Part shown: one piece after another, positions 42,974 through 50,752 of the stretch
How positions within the stretch are numbered: position 1 is the first letter of the stretch
How the letters are laid out: every line of letters starts with the position of its first letter
Origin: Ferruginibacter sp. HRS2-29
GTDB taxonomy: Bacteria; Bacteroidota; Bacteroidia; Chitinophagales; Chitinophagaceae
Reading direction: 5' to 3'
NCBI RefSeq assembly: GCF_024343615.1
Contig: NZ_RJUB01000002.1
Coordinates: forward strand, 62,001 to 126,000
DNA length: 64,000 nt
Position numbers and translations under genes: made by a program
Notes under the pieces: generated by a model
What the model was told of the DNA's origin: nothing
Databases searched by the model: none
What the model saw: only the letters and a program-made list of their open reading frames with translations

Positions 42974-43680
42974 GATGGCTGTTCCTGGTTTTCCGTCAGT
43001 TTCAACTCTTCCTGCAGCTCATCATCCAGCATGGGAATGCTGGCGGGTAAGGCAAAATGCAGGTAATAGATCCGGCTGCTGCGTGCAATGTCAAGGCCTT
43101 CATAATGCGTGCGGATAGCCAGTTCCGGCATTGAGCTCTGATGATACACATCCTCGCAACTATCGATAAAAGTAAGTTTGTACATTTCTATCACCCGTTT
43201 GGTGAATTCGAATAAAGCCGGCGAATCTGTTTTAAGATGTATGCTGCCGCCTTGTTTCAATACTTTGTTATAAAGGCGTAAAAACCTCGGGTGGGTCAGT
43301 CTTTTTTTAGCTTTGGAAGTACGAAGTTGAGGATCGGGGAAAGTGATCCATATTTCATCCACTTCGCCTTCGGCAAAATATTCAGGCAGCATTTCAATCT
43401 GTGTGCGCAGGAAAGCGGCATTATCGAGTTTATTATCCAACGCCTTTTTTGCACCGATGTACATCCGGTTACCTTTTATATCTACACCGATCAGGTTTTT
43501 TTCGGGATGCATGGCCGCTAGACCCACGGTATATTCGCCACGGCCACAGGCCAGTTCCAGGGTAATAGGGTGCTGATTTTTAAAATGCCCCCACCATTTA
43601 CCCTGCATATCTTTTGGATATTCGAGTACATTTTCAAATTCCCTTATCTGGGCGAAACGAAGTAATTTTTTTTGTGCCAT
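42970..43680 (-). CDS. trmB: tRNA (guanine-N7-)-methyltransferase
   Basis: 236 residues from MAQKKLLRFAQ; 13 further in-frame codons upstream start in a repeat and are not used. SAM-binding LELACGRGEYTVGLA, acceptor-specific DEIWITFPDPQLRTSKAKKRLTHPRFL (TrmB signature FPDPW/Q...KRR) and the C-terminal HLKTDSPALFEF. It makes m7G46 in tRNA. First gene of a tightly packed operon (trmB, DUF5522, alkyltransferase-like). Confidence 0.95.
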   Translation of the reverse strand: MAQKKLLRFAQIREFENVLEYPKDMQGKWWGHFKNQHPITLELACGRGEYTVGLAAMHPEKNLIGVDIKGNRMYIGAKKALDNKLDNAAFLRTQIEMLPEYFAEGEVDEIWITFPDPQLRTSKAKKRLTHPRFLRLYNKVLKQGGSIHLKTDSPALFEFTKRVIEMYKLTFIDSCEDVYHQSSMPELAIRTHYEGLDIARSSRIYYLHFALPASIPMLDDELQEELKLTENQEQPS

Positions 43681-43705
43681 AAAACACAAAGATAAAAAAG
43701 AAAAA

Positions 43706-43769
43706 TGCCACGAATGCACGAATAAAATGCAATTAAAATTACCTGCATTTTATTCGTGCATTCGTGGCA
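43706..43769. repeat. 26-bp inverted repeat upstream of trmB
   Basis: TGCCACGAATGCACGAATAA... at 43706-43731 pairs exactly with 43744-43769; loop 12 nt. It lies between the sorbosone-type dehydrogenase stop and trmB, and can terminate the former. Confidence 0.88.
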
Positions 43770-43796
43770 AAAACAGAACGCGCTGCAGGCACGTTC

Positions 43797-45089
43797 CTAC
43801 ATCGCTTTTACCTGCCAGATGGTTTTCGCCGCATCATCTGTTACTAATATTGATCCGTCTGGCAATTCGGCCACACATACCGGCCTGCCAAATACTTCCT
43901 TTTTTTCTTCATCAGCGATGAAGCCGGTCAGGAAATTCTCCGGCGGGCCCGATGGTTTGCCATTGGCAAATGGTACGAACATCACTTTGTAACCGGATAA
44001 CACCGAGCGGTTCCAGGAGCCATGCTGCCCGATGAACATACCGTTGCGGTATTTTTCGGGGAATGCTTTGCCGCGGTAAAATGCCAGCCCGAGAGAAGCT
44101 GTATGAGAGCCCAAAGGCACATCCGGCACGATGGCTCTTTTTACCAGGTCTTCGCCTTTGCCTTTTTGCCTCGGATCCACATGCTGGCCAAAGTAAGAAT
44201 AAGGCCATCCGTAAAAGCCGCCTTCCTGCACGCTGGTAGCGTAATCGGGCACCAGGTCGTCGCCAAGTTCGTCGCGTTCGTTTACTGCAGTCCACAGGGT
44301 TTTGGTGCCGGGAGCCCAGTCCATACCAACCGGGTTACGTAAGCCGCTGGCGTAAACTTTTTCGCCGCTGCCATCCGGGTTTATTTCTAAAATATTCGCC
44401 CTGCGGACCTCGTTGTCCATTCCATACTCGGCCACATTGCTGCCCGATCCTACGGAAATATAGATCTTCGTTTTTTCAGGGTTGGAAATGATGTTCCTCG
44501 TCCAGTGATTGTTGTATCCACCGCCCGGCAGATCGAGTAATTTTTTGCCTTCGGAAATGATGGCGGTATCTTTCGGCTTGTAATCAAAACGGAGCAGTTC
44601 ATCGGTGTTGGCTACGTAAAAATAATTATTCAGCACCAGCATTCCGATGGGTTGGTTCAACCCCGAGATGTAGGAGTATTTACTTTCGTAAGTGCCGTTT
44701 TTATCTTTATCCCGGAATAATGTGATGCGGTTGGCGCTGCCAAAATTTTGCGCTTTCGATTTGAAGAACGCATCCTTTTCATCCTCCTGTTTTTTCTTTT
44801 TGCGTTTGGTGCCGGCTTCTGCTACAAAAATATCACCATTGGGCGCCACGTATATCCAGCGGGGGTTTTCGAGCCCTGAAGCAAATTTGGTCACTTCAAA
44901 CCCCGGGGGCGCAATTGGTTTTTGTTCACCTTTCCAGCCGATCGCTTTTACAAATACCTGCACCGATGGAGTGGCGTACGGCTCGGGCAGCGTGATGCTG
45001 TCTTTGGAAGTTTGCGCCAGCGATGCTAAAGGAAGGATGGCTGCCAGCATCAATGTGGCCATTCGGCCTTGCGAAAAGATTGTTCTCAT
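43797..45089 (-). CDS. Exported PQQ-dependent sugar (sorbosone-type) dehydrogenase
   Basis: 430 residues. Signal peptide (MATLMLAAILPLASLAQ), then a six-bladed propeller as in soluble aldose/sorbosone dehydrogenases: FEVTKFASGLENPRWIYVAPNGDIFVAEAG, then NNHWTRNIISNPEKTKIYISVGSGSNVAE, GLRNPVGMDWAPGTKTLWTAVNERDELGDDLVPDY, EGGFYGWPYSYFG, GQHGSWNRS. Periplasmic; oxidises an aldose or uronate-like sugar with PQQ if the cofactor is available. The TAG stop is the start of a GTAGGAACGTGCCTGCAGCG repeat. Confidence 0.9.
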   Translation of the reverse strand: MRTIFSQGRMATLMLAAILPLASLAQTSKDSITLPEPYATPSVQVFVKAIGWKGEQKPIAPPGFEVTKFASGLENPRWIYVAPNGDIFVAEAGTKRKKKKQEDEKDAFFKSKAQNFGSANRITLFRDKDKNGTYESKYSYISGLNQPIGMLVLNNYFYVANTDELLRFDYKPKDTAIISEGKKLLDLPGGGYNNHWTRNIISNPEKTKIYISVGSGSNVAEYGMDNEVRRANILEINPDGSGEKVYASGLRNPVGMDWAPGTKTLWTAVNERDELGDDLVPDYATSVQEGGFYGWPYSYFGQHVDPRQKGKGEDLVKRAIVPDVPLGSHTASLGLAFYRGKAFPEKYRNGMFIGQHGSWNRSVLSGYKVMFVPFANGKPSGPPENFLTGFIADEEKKEVFGRPVCVAELPDGSILVTDDAAKTIWQVKAM

Positions 45090-45518
45090 GAAATTACTTT
45101 AGATGTTGAAGGTAAAATTTAATGGGTTTATCACAAAGGGCAGGCCATGATTTAAGGGAAGTGTAATAAAGTTCTCATGACTTTTTCTTTTTCGGGCAAT
45201 ACTCACAACCTCTTTTTTTGAGATCCGATTTCCCATCTTTTAAGGGTATGGGATAAATGTCTGTTGTACAGCGATCAGCAACCCCTCCCTTCTTTGTAGA
45301 AATGAAGGGCAAGGATCTGGTACGAATAGAATTGCAAAGTAAAAACGGGAAAAGGATTACGAATTTGCACCTATACGGTTGTCTGGAACTTTCGGGGCTG
45401 CTTGTGCTATTTGATTTTTAAAAACAAATAGTTATAATTACTATCATTTACACAATTTGCCGGAAACATACGTCTTATTATTAATCTAATAATTTCTTTT
45501 AACCAAAACAACCAACAC
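45090..45518. other. 429-bp spacer without a gene
   Basis: Divergent region between the sorbosone-type dehydrogenase and aquaporin genes. Two weak hairpins (CCCTTC/GAAGGG at 45287-45309; CTATTTG/CAAATAG at ~45408-45432). No clear TAnnTTTG promoter, no coding potential, no recognisable riboswitch. Confidence 0.6.
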
Positions 45519-46292
45519 ATGGAAACAAAATCTTCCACAAAGTACATCGCTGAATTCATTGGTACATTTTGCCTCGTATTATTTGGCTGTGGCGCCGCCG
45601 TTATTGCCGGGGCTTCAGCAGAAGGTATAGCACCGTCGGGAATTGGCTTATTGGGTATTTCACTTGCATTCGGGTTGAGCGTAGTTGTGATGGCCTATAC
45701 CATCGGGCCTATTTCCGGCTGTCATATCAACCCGGCGATATCCATCGCAATGCTTGCGGCAGGACAACTCAGCCTGAAAGATACTATTGGTTACGTGATA
45801 TCGCAATGCCTGGGAGCAATAGCAGCATCCGCAGTATTGTACCTGGTCCTTTCCGGCAAGCCTGGTTTCAGTATGAATGAATATGCGCTTGGCGCCAATG
45901 GCTGGGGCGAAGAGTATCTTGGTAAATATTCAACCACATCGGCGTTTGTTGCTGAAGCAGTATTTACGTTCTTGTTTCTGATTGTAATATTTGGCACAAC
46001 GGCCAGGCGCGCAAACCCGAGTCTCGCAGGTCTGGCGATAGGCTTTTCGCTGGTGTTGATACACCTTGTGCTGATACCTGTTACAGGCACTTCTGTAAAC
46101 CCGGCACGTAGTCTCGGGCCGGCTATATTTTCTGGCGGACTAGCGTTGAAGCAACTGTGGCTTTTTATTGTAGCTCCTGTAGCAGGAGGACTTGTTGCCG
46201 CCATTTTCTGGAAAACAGTTATGAGTAGCGAAGATGTGATAACAAAGAAAACCGTTGATGTACATGAGGACATATCCATAAACAGATTGTAA
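45519..46292 (+). CDS. aqpZ: Aquaporin (AqpZ-like)
   Basis: 257 residues, six helices and both half-helix NPA motifs: SGCHINPAISIAML (NPA1) and GTSVNPARSLGPAIF (NPA2 with the selectivity Arg). The long loop between ~120 and ~145 (FSMNEYALGANGWGEEYLGKYS) and the VNPARS context fit water-selective AqpZ rather than GlpF. Monocistronic with its own terminator. Confidence 0.95.
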   Translation: METKSSTKYIAEFIGTFCLVLFGCGAAVIAGASAEGIAPSGIGLLGISLAFGLSVVVMAYTIGPISGCHINPAISIAMLAAGQLSLKDTIGYVISQCLGAIAASAVLYLVLSGKPGFSMNEYALGANGWGEEYLGKYSTTSAFVAEAVFTFLFLIVIFGTTARRANPSLAGLAIGFSLVLIHLVLIPVTGTSVNPARSLGPAIFSGGLALKQLWLFIVAPVAGGLVAAIFWKTVMSSEDVITKKTVDVHEDISINRL

Positions 46293-46308
46293 AGTAAGTG
46301 GGGACAAT

Positions 46309-46340
46309 AAAATAGCCGGTAAAATTTACCGGCTATTTTT
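46309..46340 (+). terminator. Intrinsic terminator after aqpZ
   Basis: AAAATAGCCGGTAAA (46309-46323) pairs with TTTACCGGCTATTTT (46325-46339); T-run on the + strand. Confidence 0.9.
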
Positions 46341-46431
46341 ATGTTTTTTTCTGAGCTATTCAACCCGGGAATGTTTCGATCAGGATTTCATAAGTGCAGC
46401 TTTATGTCTTTGTGCTTTCGTAGTTCAAAAC

Positions 46432-46457
46432 AAAAAACCCGCTCCTCTCGGAACGGG
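46432..46457 (-). terminator. Terminator of the tRNA-like RNA
   Basis: Read on the minus strand: CCCGTTCC, GAGA loop, GGAGCGGG, then six T. It lies 14 nt past the last paired base of the tRNA-like RNA, so the RNA is a self-contained transcript. Confidence 0.85.
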
Positions 46458-46470
46458 CAATTTTAAAGCG

Positions 46471-46642
46471 CTGTAGGGGAAGGGTTCGAACCTCCACGAG
46501 GCAGTTAGCTAAAGTACAAAGTTCGGTGGTCGACCCCGGTCATACCAACATTGCTGTTGGTATGGCTCTATACTTCGTTTATCCTGTTGTCCTCACCCCC
46601 GAGACAAGGGGGCATGTCTGCCAAAAATTTCATCACCCCACA
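46471..46642 (-). ncRNA. tRNA-like RNA with a 100-nt structured variable region
   Basis: 172 nt. Acceptor TGTGGGG (46642-46636) pairs with CCCTACA (46478-46472), plus a possible eighth pair C46643-G46471. D arm ATG/CAT with loop containing GGCAGA (G18, G19, A21 equivalents) after T8. Anticodon arm CCCCC/GGGGG (46612-46608, 46600-46596) with loop TTGTCTC: anticodon-position GTC. T arm GGAGG-TTCGAAC-CCTTC (46495-46479) with the canonical T loop. The variable region (46595-46496) folds by itself: GAGG/CCTC base helix, AAGTAT/GTACTT, a 10-bp hairpin with GCAA loop (46564-46541), and a CGGGG-TCGA-CC-A-CCG hairpin (46538-46524). No encoded CCA; position 37 is U, unusual. Not tmRNA or a normal tRNA. 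Function unknown. Confidence 0.65.
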
Positions 46643-46678
46643 GTATAATGCGATCTTTATCGCTTTGGTTTGATAACA

Positions 46679-46686
46679 CAAAAATA
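46679..46686 (-). promoter_or_regulatory. -7 element of the tRNA-like RNA
   Basis: TATTTTTG on the minus strand, exact TAnnTTTG. A start near 46670 would give a ~28-nt leader containing a GCGAT/ATCGC hairpin (46650-46663) before the cloverleaf. Confidence 0.5.
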
Positions 46687-46795
46687 AGGGAAAAGGAAGT
46701 TTATTTAAAAATAATTCAACAAAAATTTTGAAAGTATAGAAATTATTCAAATATTTGTATCAAATATTGAACATTTACAAATTAAACTTGTAAAA

Positions 46796-47269
46796 ATGGC
46801 AGCCAAATTAAATCTTGACAAACTCGATCTGCAGATCATCGAAGCCATGATGCAGAATGCAGAGATCAGCTATGCCGAACTGGGTAAAAAACTCTTTGTA
46901 AGCGGCGGTACCATTCATGTACGCATCAAAAAGCTACAGGAGTTTAACATCGTCAAAGGTACAAGATTGAATGTAGACCTCAAACAGCTGGGGTACGATA
47001 TCACTGCATTTGTAGGTATCTATCTCGAAAAAAGCTCCCTGTATGATACCGTGGCGCAGGACCTGATGAAGATCCCGGAGATCATCCGCCTCAATTATAT
47101 CACCGGTAATTACAGCATGTTCATCGAAATTGTCTGCAAGGATATTTCACAACTGCGCTATGTATTGCACGATGAGCTGCAAAAGATAAAAGGGATCGAG
47201 CGTACGGAAACGTTTATTTCGCTGGAAGAAGGGTTTAGCAGGAATGTGCCGGTAGCACCTGTAGAATAG
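46796..47269 (+). CDS. Lrp/AsnC family transcriptional regulator
   Basis: 157 residues. HTH at ~5-60 (LDLQIIEAMMQNAEISYAELGKKLFVSGGTIHVRIKKLQE), effector-binding RAM/ACT-like domain ~70-145 (AFVGIYLEKSSLYDTVAQDLMKIPEIIRLNYITGNYSMFIEIVCKD). Upstream, two CAAATATT copies in direct repeat (46749 on) are possible operators. The TAG stop forms the first three bases of a heptamer array. Divergent from the tRNA-like RNA; whether it controls that RNA is unknown. Confidence 0.92.
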   Translation: MAAKLNLDKLDLQIIEAMMQNAEISYAELGKKLFVSGGTIHVRIKKLQEFNIVKGTRLNVDLKQLGYDITAFVGIYLEKSSLYDTVAQDLMKIPEIIRLNYITGNYSMFIEIVCKDISQLRYVLHDELQKIKGIERTETFISLEEGFSRNVPVAPVE

Positions 47270-47475
47270 TCAATGGTGAATAGTGAATGGTCAAACCTTC
47301 GAAGTGTACAAGTTATATACGTGAGGTTTAAATTTAAGAATAGTATTTACATAAAATAAAAGGCAACTATTTTTTTTACGTTGCCTTTTGTTATATCTAA
47401 TACACATCATAAAAATCCTTTCTGAGAGTTAAACAACCTTCGAAGTTTTGACTATTCACTATTGACTATTCACTG
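47267..47475. repeat. Inverted pair of TAGTCAA-type heptamer arrays
   Basis: Left 47267-47294 (TAGTCAA, TGGTGAA, TAGTGAA, TGGTCAA) plus ACCTTCGAAGTGTA; right 47448-47475 inverted, preceded by ACAACCTTCGAAG. It provides the stop codons of both flanking convergent genes (Lrp at 47267, permease at 47470). Between the arms is an AAAGGCAAC/GTTGCCTTTT hairpin (~47360-47390), probably a terminator. Confidence 0.92.
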
Positions 47476-48573
47476 CCTTACGTCCACCGCATCCCTCAGC
47501 CCATTGCCCAATAAATTGAACGCCAGCACCAGCAACATGATTGCGAAGCCGGGAATGAGGGCCAGCATCGGGTTATGTGTTATCACAAAATTATAATTCT
47601 CTTTTATCATCAATCCCCAGCTGGGTTGTGGCGGTTGAACGCCGATGCCTAAAAAGCTGAGGCCTGCTTCTACAATGATAGCTGTAGCAAAATTGCCGGC
47701 GGCGATCACCATCAACGGGCCTAATATGTTCGGAAGAATATGCCGTAAGATGATCCGGCCGTTGCTGAAACCCAATGCCCTTGCGGCCTGCACATATTCC
47801 TGCTCCTTCAACGCCATCACCTGCCCACGTACCAGGCGGGCTACACTCACCCAAAGTGTGAGCCCTACGGCGATGAATATCTGCCAGAAACCTTTGCCCA
47901 GCGCCATGGTGAAGGCAAAAACCAGCAACAATGTGGGGATACTCCAGGTTACATTTACCAGCCACATGATGGCTTCGTCTACCCATCCCCGGTAGTAGCC
48001 GGCTAAAGCGCCCAGCAAGATGCCGAGTGTAAGCGAAATGAGTACGGCGATCAACCCTACTGCAATGCTCACCCGTGTGCCTATGATCAGCCTGCTCAGG
48101 ATATCGCGGCCGAAAGCATCGGTACCCAGCCAGTATTTTTTGCGGATGATATGTTGTGTGATCTCCTCAGGATGACCATGGGTGATTGCGGCGATATTGA
48201 AAGATTGTTTTACAGTGGTGTCTTCGTCGATATAACGATCGATGACGATATCCGCACCGGCAATGCTGTAACCGGTGATCGGCACAAAGCGGTCGCCGCT
48301 GTGTTTTCCTTTGAACATAGCCGATAACCAGCCATCACGGGTCGTTTTATTATTGTCTGTGATCTTTAAAAATTGTTGTGTATACCCCGGTTTTTTTGCC
48401 TGTATTTCTACGGTCTGCAGGTCGGCAAACACCGTATTATCGGGGGCTAACAAGTAACCGAAACAAGCCATCAGGAAAGCCAGCACTATGATACACAAGC
48501 CGGCCATGGCCAGTTTGTTTTTTTTTAAACGTTGCCATGTTTGTGCCCTGAAAGAAAAATGTTGTTGGCGCAT
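47470..48573 (-). CDS. Peptide/nickel-type ABC transporter permease (OppC/DppC)
   Basis: 367 residues. N-terminal cytosolic segment and TM1 (LAMAGLCIIVLAFLMACFGYLLAP), a periplasmic insert ~45-150, then the BPD_transp_1 core with five helices and the EAA loop (EQEYVQAARALGFSNGRIILRHILPNI). The DppC-type end VLAFNLLGNGLRDAVDVR is typical. Transports oligopeptides with partners not encoded here. The TGA stop lies inside a heptamer array. Start ATG 48573; divergent from the DUF2490 gene. Confidence 0.93.
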   Translation of the reverse strand: MRQQHFSFRAQTWQRLKKNKLAMAGLCIIVLAFLMACFGYLLAPDNTVFADLQTVEIQAKKPGYTQQFLKITDNNKTTRDGWLSAMFKGKHSGDRFVPITGYSIAGADIVIDRYIDEDTTVKQSFNIAAITHGHPEEITQHIIRKKYWLGTDAFGRDILSRLIIGTRVSIAVGLIAVLISLTLGILLGALAGYYRGWVDEAIMWLVNVTWSIPTLLLVFAFTMALGKGFWQIFIAVGLTLWVSVARLVRGQVMALKEQEYVQAARALGFSNGRIILRHILPNILGPLMVIAAGNFATAIIVEAGLSFLGIGVQPPQPSWGLMIKENYNFVITHNPMLALIPGFAIMLLVLAFNLLGNGLRDAVDVRQ

Positions 48574-48681
48574 GATGTAAAATACAAATTCATTCGGGAA
48601 TTACTGCAAAGCCTGGGAGAGAAAAGAAAGCAGATCGTTACTTTTGCAGCAGGTAAAACCATCATTTTTAAAAACGAGTTG

Positions 48682-49347
48682 ATGCGAAAAATATATTTAA
48701 GCTTAATTGTCCTCTTTCTTTTTCCGGCAAAGAACCTGCTGGCGCAAAAATCTGATTTCGGTAACTGGCTTACTTATTTTGGTACAGGTAAGGTCAATGA
48801 TAAGTGGAGCATCTGGACAGAAGCACAATACCGCAGCTACAATTTCATCGACGACAGGGAGCAGATCCTGCTGAGGGTGGCGGGCATTTATAACATCAAT
48901 CCCACAGTAAGCATAGCGCAGGGGTATGGTTTTATCAGCGGAAGAAATTACAATTCGGCCGGGGTGGTTACCAATACTACCGAGCACCGGCTGTACCAGC
49001 AGCTGATCCTCCGCCAGCAATTCGGCCGCTTCAACCTGCAGCACCGCTACAGGATCGAAGAACGTTTTTTGAAAAATGATTTCAGGGTTCGTTTCCGCTA
49101 TTTTCTCTCTACCAATGTGGCCCTAAACAAACCGGTGATGCAAAAAGGCACGGTTTATTTTTCCGCCTATAATGAAATATTCCTGCACACAGACCGGCCG
49201 CTCTTCGACCGCGACCGCTTATTTGGCGGGCTCGGCTACGTGTTCAGCAAAGATTTTCGTGTAGACGCCGGCGTTATGACGCAGATGCAGGAAAACCGCT
49301 CGAGGGCCCAATTTAACATCATGGCGTTTCATAATTTCAAATTATAG
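48682..49347 (+). CDS. DUF2490 outer-membrane-like protein
   Basis: 221 residues from ATG with signal peptide (KIYLSLIVLFLFPAKNLLAQ); the frame is open further upstream over the permease gene but there is no plausible start. The mature protein is all-beta with alternating aromatic residues (WSIWTEAQYRSYNFIDDREQILLRVAGIYNI, LQHRYRIEERFL) and ends in aromatic-Phe-Lys-Leu, consistent with a small outer-membrane barrel. Function unknown. Confidence 0.85.
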   Translation: MRKIYLSLIVLFLFPAKNLLAQKSDFGNWLTYFGTGKVNDKWSIWTEAQYRSYNFIDDREQILLRVAGIYNINPTVSIAQGYGFISGRNYNSAGVVTNTTEHRLYQQLILRQQFGRFNLQHRYRIEERFLKNDFRVRFRYFLSTNVALNKPVMQKGTVYFSAYNEIFLHTDRPLFDRDRLFGGLGYVFSKDFRVDAGVMTQMQENRSRAQFNIMAFHNFKL

Positions 49348-49434
49348 CATGTTTATCAATTTATATAACTGATAAATTTCATGCCGGGATGCAACATTTT
49401 AGCGTGTTAACGTATCTATGTTAAAAACCGGCTT

Positions 49435-49998
49435 ATGAGATATTTTTTATCAGTGATTATTTTGCTTCAGCTTTGCTCGTGTTTTTGGGGTAAAAAGCCA
49501 GGCCCCGGCGATTATGTGGCTACTAAAGTATGGGGCTGGCGGCCGGTATATGCACACGAGTCCACTTATTCCGATCTTACGGTATCAAATACGCCACGTT
49601 CTGTAGAAAAGGCCGGTAAAATATATGTGTACGGCAATAAGATCTTTCAAAACGAGATAGGGAAGGGTATTCATGTGATTGACAACAGCAATTCCGCGGC
49701 CGCTCACCGCATTGCATTCTGGGGTTTGCCCGGCAATACCGAATTTTCTATAAAAGGGAATTATCTCTATGCCAATAATTACACCGACCTGGTAGTGATT
49801 GACCTCAGCAACAATACTTCGCCGCAGATCATCAAGAGAATAAAAAACAGCTTTATCGCTTACGATCAACAAAACCCTTACCCATGGCAGGCTCCGGAAG
49901 AAAGCGGATATTTCGATTGCCCCAATAGCTACCCCGATTCGATGGTAGTGAACTGGAGAAGAGACAGCATCAGTTCGAATTCCTGTTACAAGCCTTAA
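49435..49998 (+). CDS. LVIVD-repeat lipoprotein
   Basis: 187 residues. Lipoprotein signal, lipobox QLCSC. LVIVD-type propeller repeats GKGIHVIDNSNSAAAHRIAFWGLPG and NYLYANNYTDLVVIDLSNNTSPQIIKRI are clear. The remainder (QQNPYPWQAPEESGYFDCPN) contains Cys and Pro residues without known motif. Probably an outer-membrane or surface lipoprotein. Ten bases before the next LVIVD lipoprotein, hence an operon. Confidence 0.82.
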   Translation: MRYFLSVIILLQLCSCFWGKKPGPGDYVATKVWGWRPVYAHESTYSDLTVSNTPRSVEKAGKIYVYGNKIFQNEIGKGIHVIDNSNSAAAHRIAFWGLPGNTEFSIKGNYLYANNYTDLVVIDLSNNTSPQIIKRIKNSFIAYDQQNPYPWQAPEESGYFDCPNSYPDSMVVNWRRDSISSNSCYKP

Positions 49999-50007
49999 CC
50001 AACTAAT

Positions 50008-50751
50008 ATGAAATATATTTTATTGATAGTTTGCGCAGCATTGTTTTTTACTTCCTGCGAAAAAGCCGGCGATGCGGCCGCAACCGGAAACAGCAACACT
50101 GCCGGAAAGGGCGGATCGCTTGCCAGGTTTACTATTGTAGGCGATTACCTGTATGCGGTAGACAATGTCATGCTGCATGTATATGACATTCACGATCCGG
50201 CAACAACGAGTATCGTAAACAGCGTTCCGCTTGGATTTGGTGTCGAAACGATCTATCCGTACAAGGACAAGCTCTTCATCGGCTCCCGCGATGGCATGTA
50301 TATTTATTCGATCACAACACCTTCGTCGCCTGTGCTTTTGGGAGAGGCAAAACATACACGCAGCTGCGATCCGGTGGTGGCCAATGATTCCGTGGCATTT
50401 GTATCACTTATGGGCAACCAGCCTTGCGGACCGGCAGAAGACGGGATTTACACGTACAATATCAAAAACATCCTTACACCGGTACAGATTCATCTGAACA
50501 AGATCCCCACTCCAAATGGCATCGGGCTTCAGGACTCTATTTTATACGTTTGCCAGAAGACAAATGGTATGAGTATTTACAATGTAAAAAACCCTGCGGC
50601 CCCCGTTTTGAGAAACAAGATCACCGGCAAAACTTTTGAGGATGTCATCTGTTACGATAATATCCTGGTATGTTATATCAGTACCGGGCTGGCATTATAC
50701 GATGTGAGTGTTCCATCGGCTCCGGTAGAATTATCATTGGTGAATAACTGA
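50008..50751 (+). CDS. LVIVD-repeat lipoprotein
   Basis: 247 residues. Lipobox FFTSC, then at least five LVIVD-like repeats (DYLYAVDNVMLHVYDIHDPATT; DKLFIGSRDGMYIYSITTPSSP; DGIYTYNIKNILTP; MSIYNVKNPAAP; LALYDVSVPSAP) making a beta-propeller or related fold. Cotranscribed with the preceding paralogue-like gene. Cell-surface location likely; ligand unknown. Confidence 0.85.
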   Translation: MKYILLIVCAALFFTSCEKAGDAAATGNSNTAGKGGSLARFTIVGDYLYAVDNVMLHVYDIHDPATTSIVNSVPLGFGVETIYPYKDKLFIGSRDGMYIYSITTPSSPVLLGEAKHTRSCDPVVANDSVAFVSLMGNQPCGPAEDGIYTYNIKNILTPVQIHLNKIPTPNGIGLQDSILYVCQKTNGMSIYNVKNPAAPVLRNKITGKTFEDVICYDNILVCYISTGLALYDVSVPSAPVELSLVNN

Positions 50752-50752
50752 T

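Noticed and set aside
45090..45518. Riboswitch upstream of the aquaporin gene
   Set aside because: Only two weak, unrelated hairpins; no known aptamer core.
46471..46642. tmRNA, ordinary tRNA or tRNA with group I intron
   Set aside because: tmRNA lacks a full anticodon arm and has a coding segment; an ordinary tRNA variable region is at most ~21 nt; group I introns lie in the anticodon loop and are longer. The insert here is between anticodon and T stems.
48532..48681. N-terminal extension of the DUF2490 protein over the permease start
   Set aside because: The segment is hydrophilic and overlaps the divergent gene; a clean signal peptide begins at 48682.
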